Shown: positions 24,757-32,490 of the stretch, piece after piece
Numbering within the stretch: the stretch's first letter is position 1
How the letters are laid out: the number at the start of each line of letters is the position of its first letter
Source: Antarcticirhabdus aurantiaca
Lineage (GTDB): Bacteria; Pseudomonadota; Alphaproteobacteria; Rhizobiales; Rhizobiaceae
Direction of reading: 5' to 3'
NCBI RefSeq assembly: GCF_009765365.1
Contig: NZ_VTOM01000007.1
Coordinates: 1-64,000 of the forward strand
DNA length: 64,000 nt
Made by a program: the position numbers and the translations under genes
Notes under the pieces: generated by a model
What the model was told of the DNA's origin: nothing
The model's input: the letters and a program-made list of their open reading frames with translations, nothing else
Databases searched by the model: none

Positions 24757-26490
24757 ATGGCATCGCCGTTCACAGGCACTTCATTCAGCGACCTTGCTGT
24801 TGGAGGCAAGTCGATATCGGATGTTGCTCAAAGCTTGATCATCGATCTGTTCAAGAGCTATCAAGGCGTATCAGTATCGAATATTACCTACACAGGTGCT
24901 GGTACAGCTGGTTACGGTATTGACGCATTCGCCCTTACAAGCACATCTGGAGGGGCCCCAACTATAGCGAAGAGTGGCGGTTTGTTTCTTACATCAGGCG
25001 GCCTGCCGGACGACGAGAACAACGAGTCATCCTATACTGTACAAAACGGTACTGGTGGCGATGCAGATCTTGATGCCATAGCGAAGTCAGCTTTCCCAGG
25101 CGCAGGATCGACACAAGACGCCGCATCGATCTCGTTTACGATCGATAATCAGAACCCCAATCTGGATACGTTGACATTCTCACTGGTGTTCGGGTCAGAC
25201 GAGTACCCTGAATTTAGTAACAGTAACTTCATCGACATCGCCGCGGTATTGGTCAACGGGCAGAACCAAGCTCTTTTCAACAACAACCCAAATCAACCTC
25301 TCGGTGTTATCAACGAGAACCTTGAGTCTGGCAATTTTATCGATAACACTGCTGGAGCTTACAACATTGAGTACGATGGTGTCAGCTCGGTTTTGAGTAT
25401 CCGCGCGAAGCTGAACCCGGGTACGAATACCATTAAGATAGCCATCGCCGACACAGGCGATCAGTCTTATGACTCGGGCCTGTACGTGACAGATTTTGCG
25501 CTTAGCTCAGATGGCGGAGCTGGCGGCGGTGTTCTCCTCGTGCTTGAGAGCGACGATCCTGTTGTTCTCCCGACTGAAGCGAATGAGTTAATCTCACTCA
25601 AGGGCGAGGGTTCTCAAACGATCACGGGGAACCTCGCCTCGCTCAATGGGGACGTCATTGAAGGGTTCAGTGAGGACGATGCTATCAAGATCAAAGACAA
25701 GGACATCGATCAGAACGATATCAAGACTGAAACCGGCTCTCTGATCATCAACATCGACTCCAACGGCGATGGCGTCTTCGATCAGAGCGACTCGAAGATT
25801 ACACTTGCTGGCGACTTCGAAGGCAAAGATATCAAAGTTACTAATGCGCCCGATGGTAGTGGATCGATTTTAACGCTGGTCGACTCCTCCAATGAAGTGG
25901 AAGAGGATCTTACAATCCTCGGCACGAATAAGGATGAGACCATCTCTGGTAAGGGTGGCAACGACACGCTCAACGGCAGCGCCGGCAACGACATCCTCAA
26001 CGGGAACAACGGCAATGATTGGCTGAAGGGCGGGGCAGGGGTCGATACTCTCAACGGTGGTCAAGGTGACGACAAGTTGGAAGGCGGGCAAGGTAACGAC
26101 ACTCTCGACGGCGGTACCGGAAATGACATCCTGTTCGGCGGTGCTGGCAACGACGTCCTGATCCGCGTTACCGGCAATGACATCCTCTATGACGAAAGAG
26201 GCTCGGACACGCTCACAGGCGGCTCTGGCGCGGACGAGTTCAAGATCTACGCTGATCAGGTCGAATTCGGCGATATGAACACCTTCACAGATTTTAGTTT
26301 TTCGGAAGGTGATACGCTCGTTCTTCGTAAGCTAACGGCCGCGGATGGTACAACTGCTAGCCCAGTGACCATAAATTCGATCGCCCAGCTCACTGCAGCT
26401 GATAACGCGTATGATGATTTTTCTGTCGAGATGGGAAACAACGGACATTTCAGACTGATCTTCGCGACTGGTGGAATGTTCGACATCTGA
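24757..26490 (+). CDS. Choice-of-anchor L domain / RTX calcium-binding secreted protein
   Basis: A 577-residue protein without a Sec signal. Residues about 10-250 fit the choice-of-anchor L domain (YTGAGTAGYGIDAFALTSTS; FSLVFGSDEYPEFSNSNFID). Residues about 385-490 are RTX nonapeptides of the G-G-x-G-x-D-x-L-x form (for example GGAGVDTLNGGQGDDKLEGG), which bind calcium outside the cell. The C-terminus ends FATGGMFDI, compatible with a type I secretion signal, but no ABC/HlyD/TolC genes are near. The role may be adhesion or a surface layer. Codon use is clearly AT-richer than the rest of the window, a sign of separate origin. Confidence 0.88.
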   Translation: MASPFTGTSFSDLAVGGKSISDVAQSLIIDLFKSYQGVSVSNITYTGAGTAGYGIDAFALTSTSGGAPTIAKSGGLFLTSGGLPDDENNESSYTVQNGTGGDADLDAIAKSAFPGAGSTQDAASISFTIDNQNPNLDTLTFSLVFGSDEYPEFSNSNFIDIAAVLVNGQNQALFNNNPNQPLGVINENLESGNFIDNTAGAYNIEYDGVSSVLSIRAKLNPGTNTIKIAIADTGDQSYDSGLYVTDFALSSDGGAGGGVLLVLESDDPVVLPTEANELISLKGEGSQTITGNLASLNGDVIEGFSEDDAIKIKDKDIDQNDIKTETGSLIINIDSNGDGVFDQSDSKITLAGDFEGKDIKVTNAPDGSGSILTLVDSSNEVEEDLTILGTNKDETISGKGGNDTLNGSAGNDILNGNNGNDWLKGGAGVDTLNGGQGDDKLEGGQGNDTLDGGTGNDILFGGAGNDVLIRVTGNDILYDERGSDTLTGGSGADEFKIYADQVEFGDMNTFTDFSFSEGDTLVLRKLTAADGTTASPVTINSIAQLTAADNAYDDFSVEMGNNGHFRLIFATGGMFDI

Positions 26491-26819
26491 CCGACTTCGT
26501 TCGTAGGTCGAACTTTAGTGCAAACGATGCTCGCCACATTATCGCCGATGTGGCGAGCATGTCGCTCGTAGGTCGCCTGCGTCGATGAACGGTGCAGTGG
26601 GTGTCAGTGTCCGAAGAAGCTCGCCATCCGATGTCCAACTGAGCGTCCGCCTCAGACAGGACTTCGGCGTTGTGCCGGAACCGCTCGTGCGGCAGCAGGA
26701 CGAGATTGCGTCGATCGCCCCGTCGCCGGTCGGTAAGCTCGGGCCTGGCCTCAGCGAACAACCGCCCGAGGTGAGCGGATAATCGGCTGAGTCGGTGAAT
26801 TCAGTGTCAGCGTTGGCGC
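26491..26819. other. Gene-free stretch
   Basis: About 330 bases between the RTX gene and the convergent winged-helix gene. Short frames exist on both strands but none resembles a protein. Near 26,542-26,560 CTCGCCACAT and ATGTGGCGAG form a 10-bp hairpin that may act as a factor-independent transcription stop, without a T run. Confidence 0.4.
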
Positions 26820-27338
26820 TCAATGCACCACCCCGCGATTTCGCGCCTCGGCCATCTGCGCGACGGCGTCATCGAGCTCGTTGATCACCGACAGCACTTC
26901 ACGCCCCGCCGGCGTCAGCCGTGCCCGCTGCGGCCATTCCATCTCGCCGTGCCACTCCGCCCAACCTCGCAGCATCATGCGCCGGACGACGTCGATCATC
27001 GGGCCGGGTAGCTCGCCGAAAGTGGGGCCGTCGCCGGCCGCCTGGTCCAGGAAGCGCAAGGCGGCGATCTGCGGCACAGTGATGCCCAGAACGATCTGAT
27101 CGGTGCGGTAGCCGCTGGCGCGCAGCTCGGCGCCCTTGTCCGTCAACACAGCCTCCAGCCTCCGCCGCGGGCCCGCTCGCATGTCGACGAGCTTGAGCCT
27201 GCGCAGCTCTTCGAAGGCTGCGAGCTCCGCGACGTCGAGCTTGCCGAAGGGTACTGCGCCGTCAGCCGCGGCGATGCGCTCCATGAACGCGATCTGCGCG
27301 GGCGTCAGCTTGCGCCAGGGAAAGGGCTTGCGGGGCAT
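26820..27338 (-). CDS. Winged-helix-like protein with two similar halves (172 aa)
   Basis: From ATG 27338 (an upstream in-frame start at 27356 adds six residues). Two segments look alike and each ends with a wing-type motif: LTPAQIAFMERIAAADGAVP ... RRRLEAVLTDKGAELRASGY and ITVPQIAALRFLDQAAGDGP ... RARLTPAGREVLSVINELDD. This is suggestive of tandem MarR/winged-helix domains in one chain. No named family. It may regulate the cargo genes near it; a 79-residue relative lies at 23511-23750. Confidence 0.6.
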   Translation of the reverse strand: MPRKPFPWRKLTPAQIAFMERIAAADGAVPFGKLDVAELAAFEELRRLKLVDMRAGPRRRLEAVLTDKGAELRASGYRTDQIVLGITVPQIAALRFLDQAAGDGPTFGELPGPMIDVVRRMMLRGWAEWHGEMEWPQRARLTPAGREVLSVINELDDAVAQMAEARNRGVVH

Positions 27339-27419
27339 AAGCGGCTGAACGTCCACTCAGAAGCACCCCATCCTGTCGGTCCGTCCGCCGCCTCGGCCGA
27401 CCGAATGGGGCGCCTATCC

Positions 27420-27800
27420 TTAGCTCTTCGTCAGGGTCGCCGGATAGCTCTCGCCACCTTCCGTGTACGAGTAGCCCAGCGTGCTGCCGCCCGTGGTGGT
27501 GAGGGTGACGGTGCCGAAGCCGCGGCCGACCTTGAATGACATCGTGTTGCCGCTGACCTGCACACCGTTCACCGAGGTCGAACGGCCTTGGTAGTAGTAG
27601 CGGGTCGTGCCACTCTCGCTAACCTGGACGCGAACCGACTTGCCGCTGGCAAGGCGACCGGACCAATCGCCAACGAACGGAGCGTAAGCGGTCGGCGCTG
27701 CGGCAACGGTCGTCGAGGCGGAGGAGCCGGAACCGTTGGAGGCTGTCGTGCAGCCTGTCGCTAGGAGACCGACGGCGATGATGGCAAGTACGCGGCGCAT
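27420..27800 (-). CDS. Small lipoprotein (126 aa)
   Basis: The N-terminus MRRVLAIIAVGLLATGCTTA carries a clear signal sequence and lipobox LATGC. A Ser/Thr/Ala linker leads to a beta-rich domain (YAPFVGDWSGRLASGKSVRV; YYYQGRSTSVNGVQVSGNTM) that recalls lipocalin-like or DUF-type surface proteins in which V-G-x-W-x-G-x-L starts the first strand. No exact family. It is probably exposed in the periplasm or at the outer membrane. Confidence 0.72.
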   Translation of the reverse strand: MRRVLAIIAVGLLATGCTTASNGSGSSASTTVAAAPTAYAPFVGDWSGRLASGKSVRVQVSESGTTRYYYQGRSTSVNGVQVSGNTMSFKVGRGFGTVTLTTTGGSTLGYSYTEGGESYPATLTKS

Positions 27801-27946
27801 ACGGTGTTGGACCTTCCCTTGAGGATCTGGACGGCAGACAGTCTGCCGCAGGAGTAAGGCAGCACATGCTCAGCTCACGTCGCAATACGCCCGGTGCTAT
27901 GTGACGTGATATAGTTTTGTGGATTGTAGAAAATTCTGACGATCAT

Positions 27947-27964
27947 ATCACCCACATGGGTGAT
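27947..27964. promoter_or_regulatory. CCCANNTGGG palindrome, copy 3
   Basis: ATCACCCACATGGGTGAT, perfect 8-bp arms around CA; the best-formed of the three related sites, again containing GATG at its 3' end. It lies about 147 bp upstream of the minus-strand lipoprotein gene and overlaps the putative start of the frameshifted frame that follows. Confidence 0.5.
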
Positions 27965-28145
27965 GCCCTCCCCAACCCCGGCGCTGCGCTCGACGTGGAT
28001 GACGTCGAGACCCTGCGCTTCGCCATCAGCGAGGTCGAGCACAAGGCCGACACCCTGGCGCGTGCTTTTCTAAGCCCGCTTGATTGCCGGATACTCTACC
28101 ACTGCCACTGCCACGGCGATCGGCTTCGTGCTCGGGGTGGGGTAG
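27956..28145 (+). pseudogene. Possible frameshifted small membrane-anchored protein
   Basis: ATG 27956 opens a helical stretch (GDALPNPGAALDVDDVETLR; FAISEVEHKADTLARAFLS) with good codon bias. After about 28,085 that frame loses protein character, whereas the next frame reads GYSTTATATAIGFVLGVG and stops at 28,143-28,145, which looks like a C-terminal membrane anchor of ElaB/DUF883-type proteins. A one-base change near 28,080 would join the two. Either a pseudogene or a chance pairing; low confidence. Confidence 0.3.
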
Positions 28146-28150
28146 GGCGG

Positions 28151-28630
28151 CTATGTCTCCGGCACGCCTGCGGCGTCCATCTCGGCCACATAGAAATCGA
28201 TTGTCTGCCTCATCAGCCAACCGACTTGGATCTTCGCTCCGTCGACCATGACGCTCACCTGATCGCCGCCGCCATAGGGGCCGCCGCCATAGACGCCTTC
28301 GCCGTACCCGAACCCTCGTGGCTGGACGTCCGCGAAGGTCTTGATGGTGGGCTTTCCGCGTTCGAGCTCGACGTGCTTTGAGGCTTTGGCGAGATCGTGA
28401 AGCATCTGGACGTTGGCGCGGTTCTTACCGCACTCGGCGCGAAACCACGTGTCGTCCACTAGTCCGCGCACGCGTTCAGGATCGTGCTTTTTGCACCAAT
28501 GGAAGACGTGAGCGGCGAGCGCGTCGACTGCCATGACGGCGTTGTAGGTGAGTCGGACATCGGAAACGTCAGCCTCGGCCTCTGCCACGTTCGGCCGAAC
28601 GACGAGCCTGAGAAACTCGCGAGGTGTCAT
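28151..28630 (-). CDS. Hypothetical protein (159 aa)
   Basis: From ATG 28630: MTPREFLRLVVRPNVAEAEA. Contains LAAHVFHWCKKHDPERVRGL and ANVQMLHDLAKASKHVELER, a helical, histidine-containing core, then a glycine/tyrosine-rich loop (GYGEGVYGGGPYGGGDQVSV). No signal peptide. No family recognised; its features would fit a small cytoplasmic enzyme-like or stress protein. It is the last gene of the element before tRNA-Phe. Confidence 0.6.
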   Translation of the reverse strand: MTPREFLRLVVRPNVAEAEADVSDVRLTYNAVMAVDALAAHVFHWCKKHDPERVRGLVDDTWFRAECGKNRANVQMLHDLAKASKHVELERGKPTIKTFADVQPRGFGYGEGVYGGGPYGGGDQVSVMVDGAKIQVGWLMRQTIDFYVAEMDAAGVPET

Positions 28631-28763
28631 GTCGCATCCCATGTCGCACGGAGGAGCCGAGGCTACTTGCGGGGAGCGCTTCTGAAAAGGTGGATCCAGA
28701 CGTGGATAAGCCAACTCGCAGAGCAGCTAAATCGTTGTAAATCCTAGGCTTTCAAAGAAATGA

Positions 28764-28779
28764 TGGTGCCCAGGGGCGG
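28764..28779. repeat. Right attachment repeat (within tRNA-Phe)
   Basis: TGGTGCCCAGGGGCGG, the CCA end plus acceptor stem and adjoining T-stem bases of tRNA-Phe, identical to 9669-9684. Integration here leaves the tRNA whole because the incoming copy restores the 3' end. Confidence 0.88.
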
Positions 28780-28839
28780 AATCGAACCACCGACACTGCG
28801 ATTTTCAGTCGCATGCTCTACCAACTGAGCTACCTGGGC
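28764..28839 (-). tRNA. tRNA-Phe (GAA)
   Basis: A 76-nt cloverleaf ending with an encoded CCA. Acceptor arms GCCCAGG and CCTGGGC pair; the anticodon loop CTGAAAA gives anticodon GAA; the T loop TTCGATT is standard. It is intact although the adjoining element has used its 3' end as integration target. Confidence 0.97.
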
Positions 28840-29170
28840 CCTCGCTCCGGTCCGCGAACCGCGCCTCGGCGCCGTCCCGTCCGGGGAAGTGGGGCGCTTA
28901 TAGAAGCGGCTCGCGGGCCTGTCCAGCCTTCCCGGCGCCTTGCGCTGCAAAAAAATGGCGGGCTGCTTCGGCGGAGGAAAGTGGGTGGAAAAAGCCGGGC
29001 GCACCACTCCGCGGGGCCGCGGTTTGCATGGCGCAACAGGGTGGGCGCGCGGGCCGTCCGCGAGGTGACATACCGGATCTGGCCTTGGCTGATGTCCGAA
29101 ATCGGCCGCGCCCCGTCGCGGCCGGTCTGGCGTGGGGATCGGGTCCGGCCGGCTGCCGAGACGGCGTGCT
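28840..29170. other. Intergenic, tRNA promoter side
   Basis: About 330 bases upstream of tRNA-Phe and downstream of the tartrate dehydrogenase-like gene. Presumably holds the tRNA promoter; no gene or strong repeat seen. Confidence 0.45.
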
Positions 29171-30250
29171 TCAGCTCAGGGCTTCGGCGACGGCGCGGCC
29201 GCATTCGCTGGTCGAGGCGCGGCCGCCGAGATCGCGGGTGCGCAGGGACGGCTCGGCGAGAACCGTCTCGATCGCCGCGACGATGCCGGCCGCGGCCTCC
29301 GTCTCGCCGAGGTGCTCCAGCATCATCGCGGCGGACCAGATCTGGCCGACGGGATTGGCGAGGGCTTGGCCCGCGATGTCGGGCGCCGAGCCGTGCACCG
29401 GCTCGAAGAGCGAGGGAAAGCGGCCTTCCGGATTGATGTTGCCCGACGGCGCGATGCCGATCGTGCCGGTGCAGGCGGGGCCGAGGTCCGACAGGATGTC
29501 GCCGAAGAGGTTCGAGCCCACGACGACGTCGAACCGGTCGGGATTGAGGACGAAGTGCGCGACGAGGATGTCGATGTGGTACTTGTCCCAGCGAACGTCC
29601 GGATAGTTCGCCGCCATGGCCTCCACGCGCTCGTCCCAATAGGGCATGGTGATCGAGATGCCGTTGGACTTCGTCGCCGAGGTCAGGTGCTTCTTCGGCC
29701 GCGAGCGGGCGAGATCGAAGGCATAGGCGAGGATGCGGTCGACGCCGACGCGCGACATCACCGTTTCCTGGATCACCACCTCGCGCTCGGTGCCCGGAAA
29801 CATCCGCCCGCCGATGGAGGAATATTCGCCCTCCGTGTTCTCGCGCACGACGTAGAAGTCGATGTCGCCCGGCTGGCGGCCGGCGAGCGGCGAGGGCACC
29901 CCGGGCATCAGCCGGACCGGCCGAAGATTGACGTACTGGTCGAACTCGCGGCGGAACTGGATCAGCGAGCCCCAGAGCGAGATGTGATCCGGCACCGTGT
30001 CGGGCCAACCGACCGCGCCGAAGAAGATCGCGTCGCGCCCGCTCACGCGCTCCTTCCAATCCTCTGGCATCATCGCGCCGTGCTTGAGGTAGTAGTCGCA
30101 GGAGGCGAAGGCGTGCTCCTCGGCCTTCAGTTCAAAGCCGTAGCGCTTGGCCGCCGCCTCGAGGACGCGCAGTCCCTCCGGCACCACTTCCTTGCCGATG
30201 CCGTCGCCGGGGATCACGGCGATGGAATGGATGCGGTTGGTTCGGCTCAT
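29171..30250 (-). CDS. Tartrate/D-malate dehydrogenase-like (TtuC/DmlA type), copy 1
   Basis: A 359-residue member of the isocitrate/isopropylmalate dehydrogenase superfamily: IAVIPGDGIGKEVVPEGLRV, FFGAVGWPDTVPDHISLWG, the substrate/NAD region VVRENTEGEYSSIGGRMFPG and the metal-binding DVVVGSNLFGDILSDLGP. The D-H-I-S-L-W-G signature is typical of tartrate dehydrogenase / D-malate dehydrogenase. Oxidative decarboxylation of a 2-hydroxydicarboxylate is expected; the exact substrate is unknown. Start ATG 30250. It is divergent from a LysR gene with a 154-bp shared promoter region. Confidence 0.9.
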   Translation of the reverse strand: MSRTNRIHSIAVIPGDGIGKEVVPEGLRVLEAAAKRYGFELKAEEHAFASCDYYLKHGAMMPEDWKERVSGRDAIFFGAVGWPDTVPDHISLWGSLIQFRREFDQYVNLRPVRLMPGVPSPLAGRQPGDIDFYVVRENTEGEYSSIGGRMFPGTEREVVIQETVMSRVGVDRILAYAFDLARSRPKKHLTSATKSNGISITMPYWDERVEAMAANYPDVRWDKYHIDILVAHFVLNPDRFDVVVGSNLFGDILSDLGPACTGTIGIAPSGNINPEGRFPSLFEPVHGSAPDIAGQALANPVGQIWSAAMMLEHLGETEAAAGIVAAIETVLAEPSLRTRDLGGRASTSECGRAVAEALS

Positions 30251-30404
30251 CGCGGTTCTCCAGAGCTGTGAGGGCATGGCAGCCCGGCGCGCCCGCCGCT
30301 ATCCTCGACGGTGCGGACGGGCACGGCGCGCACCATCGCGGCGCTGGGGCGCCGCGTCCAATGCCGATCCGGCTTCGATCGATGCCGGGAAGGAGACGAC
30401 ATCC

Positions 30405-31322
30405 TTGGATACGATCTGGCTCGACGATCTCGCCGCACTCGCCGAGACGCTCAACTTCGGCCGCGCCGCGCGGCTGCGCAACGTCACCCAGCCCGCCTTC
30501 GGCCGGCGCATCCGCGCGCTGGAGGACTGGACCGGCGTCGTCCTGGTGGACCGCACGACCCACCGGATGCGGCTGACGCCCGCCGGCGAAGCGATGCTCG
30601 CCTGCGCCCAGGACGTTTCGCGCCGGCTGGAGCGGGGGCGGCGCGAGGCGAGCGACGCGGCGCGCGAGGTCGCGACGCTGCGCTTCTGCGCGACCCACGC
30701 CCTGTCGCTGACCTTCTTTCCCCGCTGGCTGCGCGGCCTGCAGCCGCGCGGATTCGCGATGCCCGTCCAGCTCAGCGTCGACAACATGGCGGGCTGCGAG
30801 CGCCTGATGCGGGAAGGGCGGGCCGACTTCCTGATCTGCCACAGCCACCCCGCCGCCGAGCCACGGCTCGATCCCGCCGCCTTTCCGATGCGGCGCCTGG
30901 CCGGCGACGTCCTCGTGCCGGTCAGCCGGCGGTTGGCCGACGGCCGGCCGCGATTCGCGCTGCCGGGCGAGGCGGCCGCGCCGGTGCCGCTCCTGTCGTT
31001 CGACGAACCCTCGGGCATGGGGCGCATCCTCGGCGCCGCCTTCGCCGCCGGCCTCCTGCCGCCCATCGCCGGGCGTGCCGTCTTCACCTCGCACATGGCG
31101 ATGATGCTGAAGACCATGGCGGAGGACGGGCAGGGCATCGCCTGGTCGCCCCGATCGCTCCTGGAGGAGGATCTCGGCCCGACCGGCAAGCTGGCGCTGG
31201 CCGGTGGAGCGGAATGGGCGGTGCCGGTGGACATCGTCCTCGTGCGAGCGGCGGCCGGGCTCGGAGAAGCCGGAGAGCAGGTGTGGTCCGCCAGCGGCGA
31301 GATGGGGAGGCTCTCCGCCTAA
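30405..31322 (+). CDS. LysR family transcriptional regulator
   Basis: Starts at TTG 30405 behind AAGGAGACGACATCC. The N-terminal winged helix (IWLDDLAALAETLNFGRAAR; NVTQPAFGRRIRALEDWTGV) and a two-lobed effector domain make up 305 residues, the usual length. It is divergent from the tartrate dehydrogenase-like gene and directly precedes tctC; the standard LysR arrangement suggests it controls the former. The shared six-site motif is absent from the divergent gap but present just after its stop. Confidence 0.9.
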   Translation: MDTIWLDDLAALAETLNFGRAARLRNVTQPAFGRRIRALEDWTGVVLVDRTTHRMRLTPAGEAMLACAQDVSRRLERGRREASDAAREVATLRFCATHALSLTFFPRWLRGLQPRGFAMPVQLSVDNMAGCERLMREGRADFLICHSHPAAEPRLDPAAFPMRRLAGDVLVPVSRRLADGRPRFALPGEAAAPVPLLSFDEPSGMGRILGAAFAAGLLPPIAGRAVFTSHMAMMLKTMAEDGQGIAWSPRSLLEEDLGPTGKLALAGGAEWAVPVDIVLVRAAAGLGEAGEQVWSASGEMGRLSA

Positions 31323-31341
31323 TTGTCATCTGTTGACAATT
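31321..31341. promoter_or_regulatory. Locus motif site 1: perfect dyad before tctCBA-1
   Basis: AATTGTCATCTGTTGACAATT: 8-bp arms AATTGTCA/TGACAATT with a five-base spacer, at the LysR stop codon and 122 bp before the first tctC. It is the most symmetrical of six related sites (core TGTNNACAG on the complementary strand). Confidence 0.7.
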
Positions 31342-31462
31342 TACAAGGTTTGCTTAGCTTGCGTCCCGGGAGAACCGGTGCGGCGCGCCGGGCCGCGGCG
31401 CGCGGTCCGCCGCGAACCGCACCGAGGCCGCACGGCGGTCGCGAGCGGGAGGAACAGCGGAC

Positions 31463-32461
31463 ATGACCATCGAATTGCGCCGAATGCGCCGAACCGGACG
31501 CCTTGCCGGCGCCGTTATGCTGGCAGGCCTGGGCTTCGCGGCTCCGGCGATGGCGCAGGATGCGGGCGGCGCCGAGCGCATCCCCTATCCCGTGGACACG
31601 GTGACGCTCGTCACCCATTCGAGCCCCGGCGGCGGCTCCGACGTGTTCCTGCGCGAGATGAGCCGCTTCCTCGGCCAGATCATCGACGCCAACTTCGTGG
31701 TGGAGAACGTGTCGGGCGGCAGCGGCGCCAATGCCATGGCGCACATGAAGGCCGCGGCGACGGACGGCAGCGTGCTCTACGCCACGACGCCGACCTACGT
31801 CTTCACCTCGCTCCTGTCGAACGTCGAGGCGTCCTATGCCGACCTCGAGCCGGTGGTGAACGTCTTCTACGACCCGCAGGTCATCTACACCCGCGCCGAC
31901 GCGCCCTTCACCTCCATGGCCGAGGTGCTGGACAAGGCGAAAGCCGGCCGCAGCGCTTGGGGAGCCGCCAATCCGGGGTCGCTGGAACGGCTCACGCTCG
32001 AGAACCTGAAGCGCCTGACCGGCGTCGACGCGGCCATCGTCACGAGCGAGGGCGGCGGCGACACGATGATCAACGTCCTCAACGGCACGCTGGACGTGGC
32101 GATCGGCGAGATCCAGGAGCTGCGCTCGCAGCTTGACGCCAAGCAGGTGCGCCTCCTCGCGGTCGCCTCCGAGGAGCGCCTGGAGGCCTTTCCGGACCTT
32201 CCGACCCTGAAGGAGGGCGGCGTCGACCTCGTGGTGCGCAAGTTCCGCGGCCTCGCCGGGCCGAAGAACATCGCGCCGGAGGCGGTCGCCGCCTGGGAGC
32301 AGGCCATCCCCAGGCTTCTCGAAAACCCGGAGTACAAGGCCCTCTACAGCGCCTCCACCCTCGTGCCCGCCTTCGTGCCGCACGCCGAGTACGGCCCGTT
32401 CACGGCCGCCTTCGCCGACGAGCAGCGCAAGGTGCTCACCGAAGCCGGCGTGATCCAGTAG
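31463..32461 (+). CDS. tctC: Tripartite tricarboxylate transporter receptor (TctC/BUG), copy 1
   Basis: A 332-residue periplasmic solute receptor. A signal peptide (GAVMLAGLGFAAPAMAQDA) ends near residue 35. The BUG-fold motif is VTLVTHSSPGGGSDVFLREM; ENVSGGSGANAMAHMKAAA and RAPLTALGYV-like later strands follow the family. It binds an organic acid and hands it to TctBA. GGGAGGAACAGCGGAC precedes the ATG. First gene of an operon tctC-tctB-tctA-mmgE-abrB, all with short gaps or overlaps, beneath motif site 1. Confidence 0.9.
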   Translation: MTIELRRMRRTGRLAGAVMLAGLGFAAPAMAQDAGGAERIPYPVDTVTLVTHSSPGGGSDVFLREMSRFLGQIIDANFVVENVSGGSGANAMAHMKAAATDGSVLYATTPTYVFTSLLSNVEASYADLEPVVNVFYDPQVIYTRADAPFTSMAEVLDKAKAGRSAWGAANPGSLERLTLENLKRLTGVDAAIVTSEGGGDTMINVLNGTLDVAIGEIQELRSQLDAKQVRLLAVASEERLEAFPDLPTLKEGGVDLVVRKFRGLAGPKNIAPEAVAAWEQAIPRLLENPEYKALYSASTLVPAFVPHAEYGPFTAAFADEQRKVLTEAGVIQ

Positions 32462-32490
32462 CGGATCGGCGTAAGGAGGGGAGATCCTTC

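Larger units (their letters stand above)
9669..28779. mobile_element. 19.1-kb tRNA-Phe-integrated element with tail genes but no visible head genes
   Basis: The boundaries are a 16-bp direct repeat, TGGTGCCCAGGGGCGG, at 9669-9684 and at 28764-28779; the right copy is the 3' end of an intact tRNA-Phe. The similarity extends four more bases with one mismatch. Just inside the left repeat is a full tyrosine integrase. The content is mobile-element-like: ribbon-helix-helix and AlpA regulators, a RepA-like helicase with iteron-like repeats, tail assembly chaperone, tape measure and minor tail proteins, and cargo lipoproteins and an RTX protein of lower GC. No large terminase, portal, capsid or lysis genes are recognisable. 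It may be a satellite-type element or a prophage that lost its head module. Boundaries are directly visible; mobility is inferred. Confidence 0.85.

Noticed and set aside
24757-26490. Complete type I secretion locus
   Set aside because: Only the RTX substrate is present; no ABC transporter, membrane fusion or TolC gene in the window.
28744-29007. Minus-strand frame spanning tRNA-Phe
   Set aside because: It runs straight through the tRNA and its promoter; no protein features.
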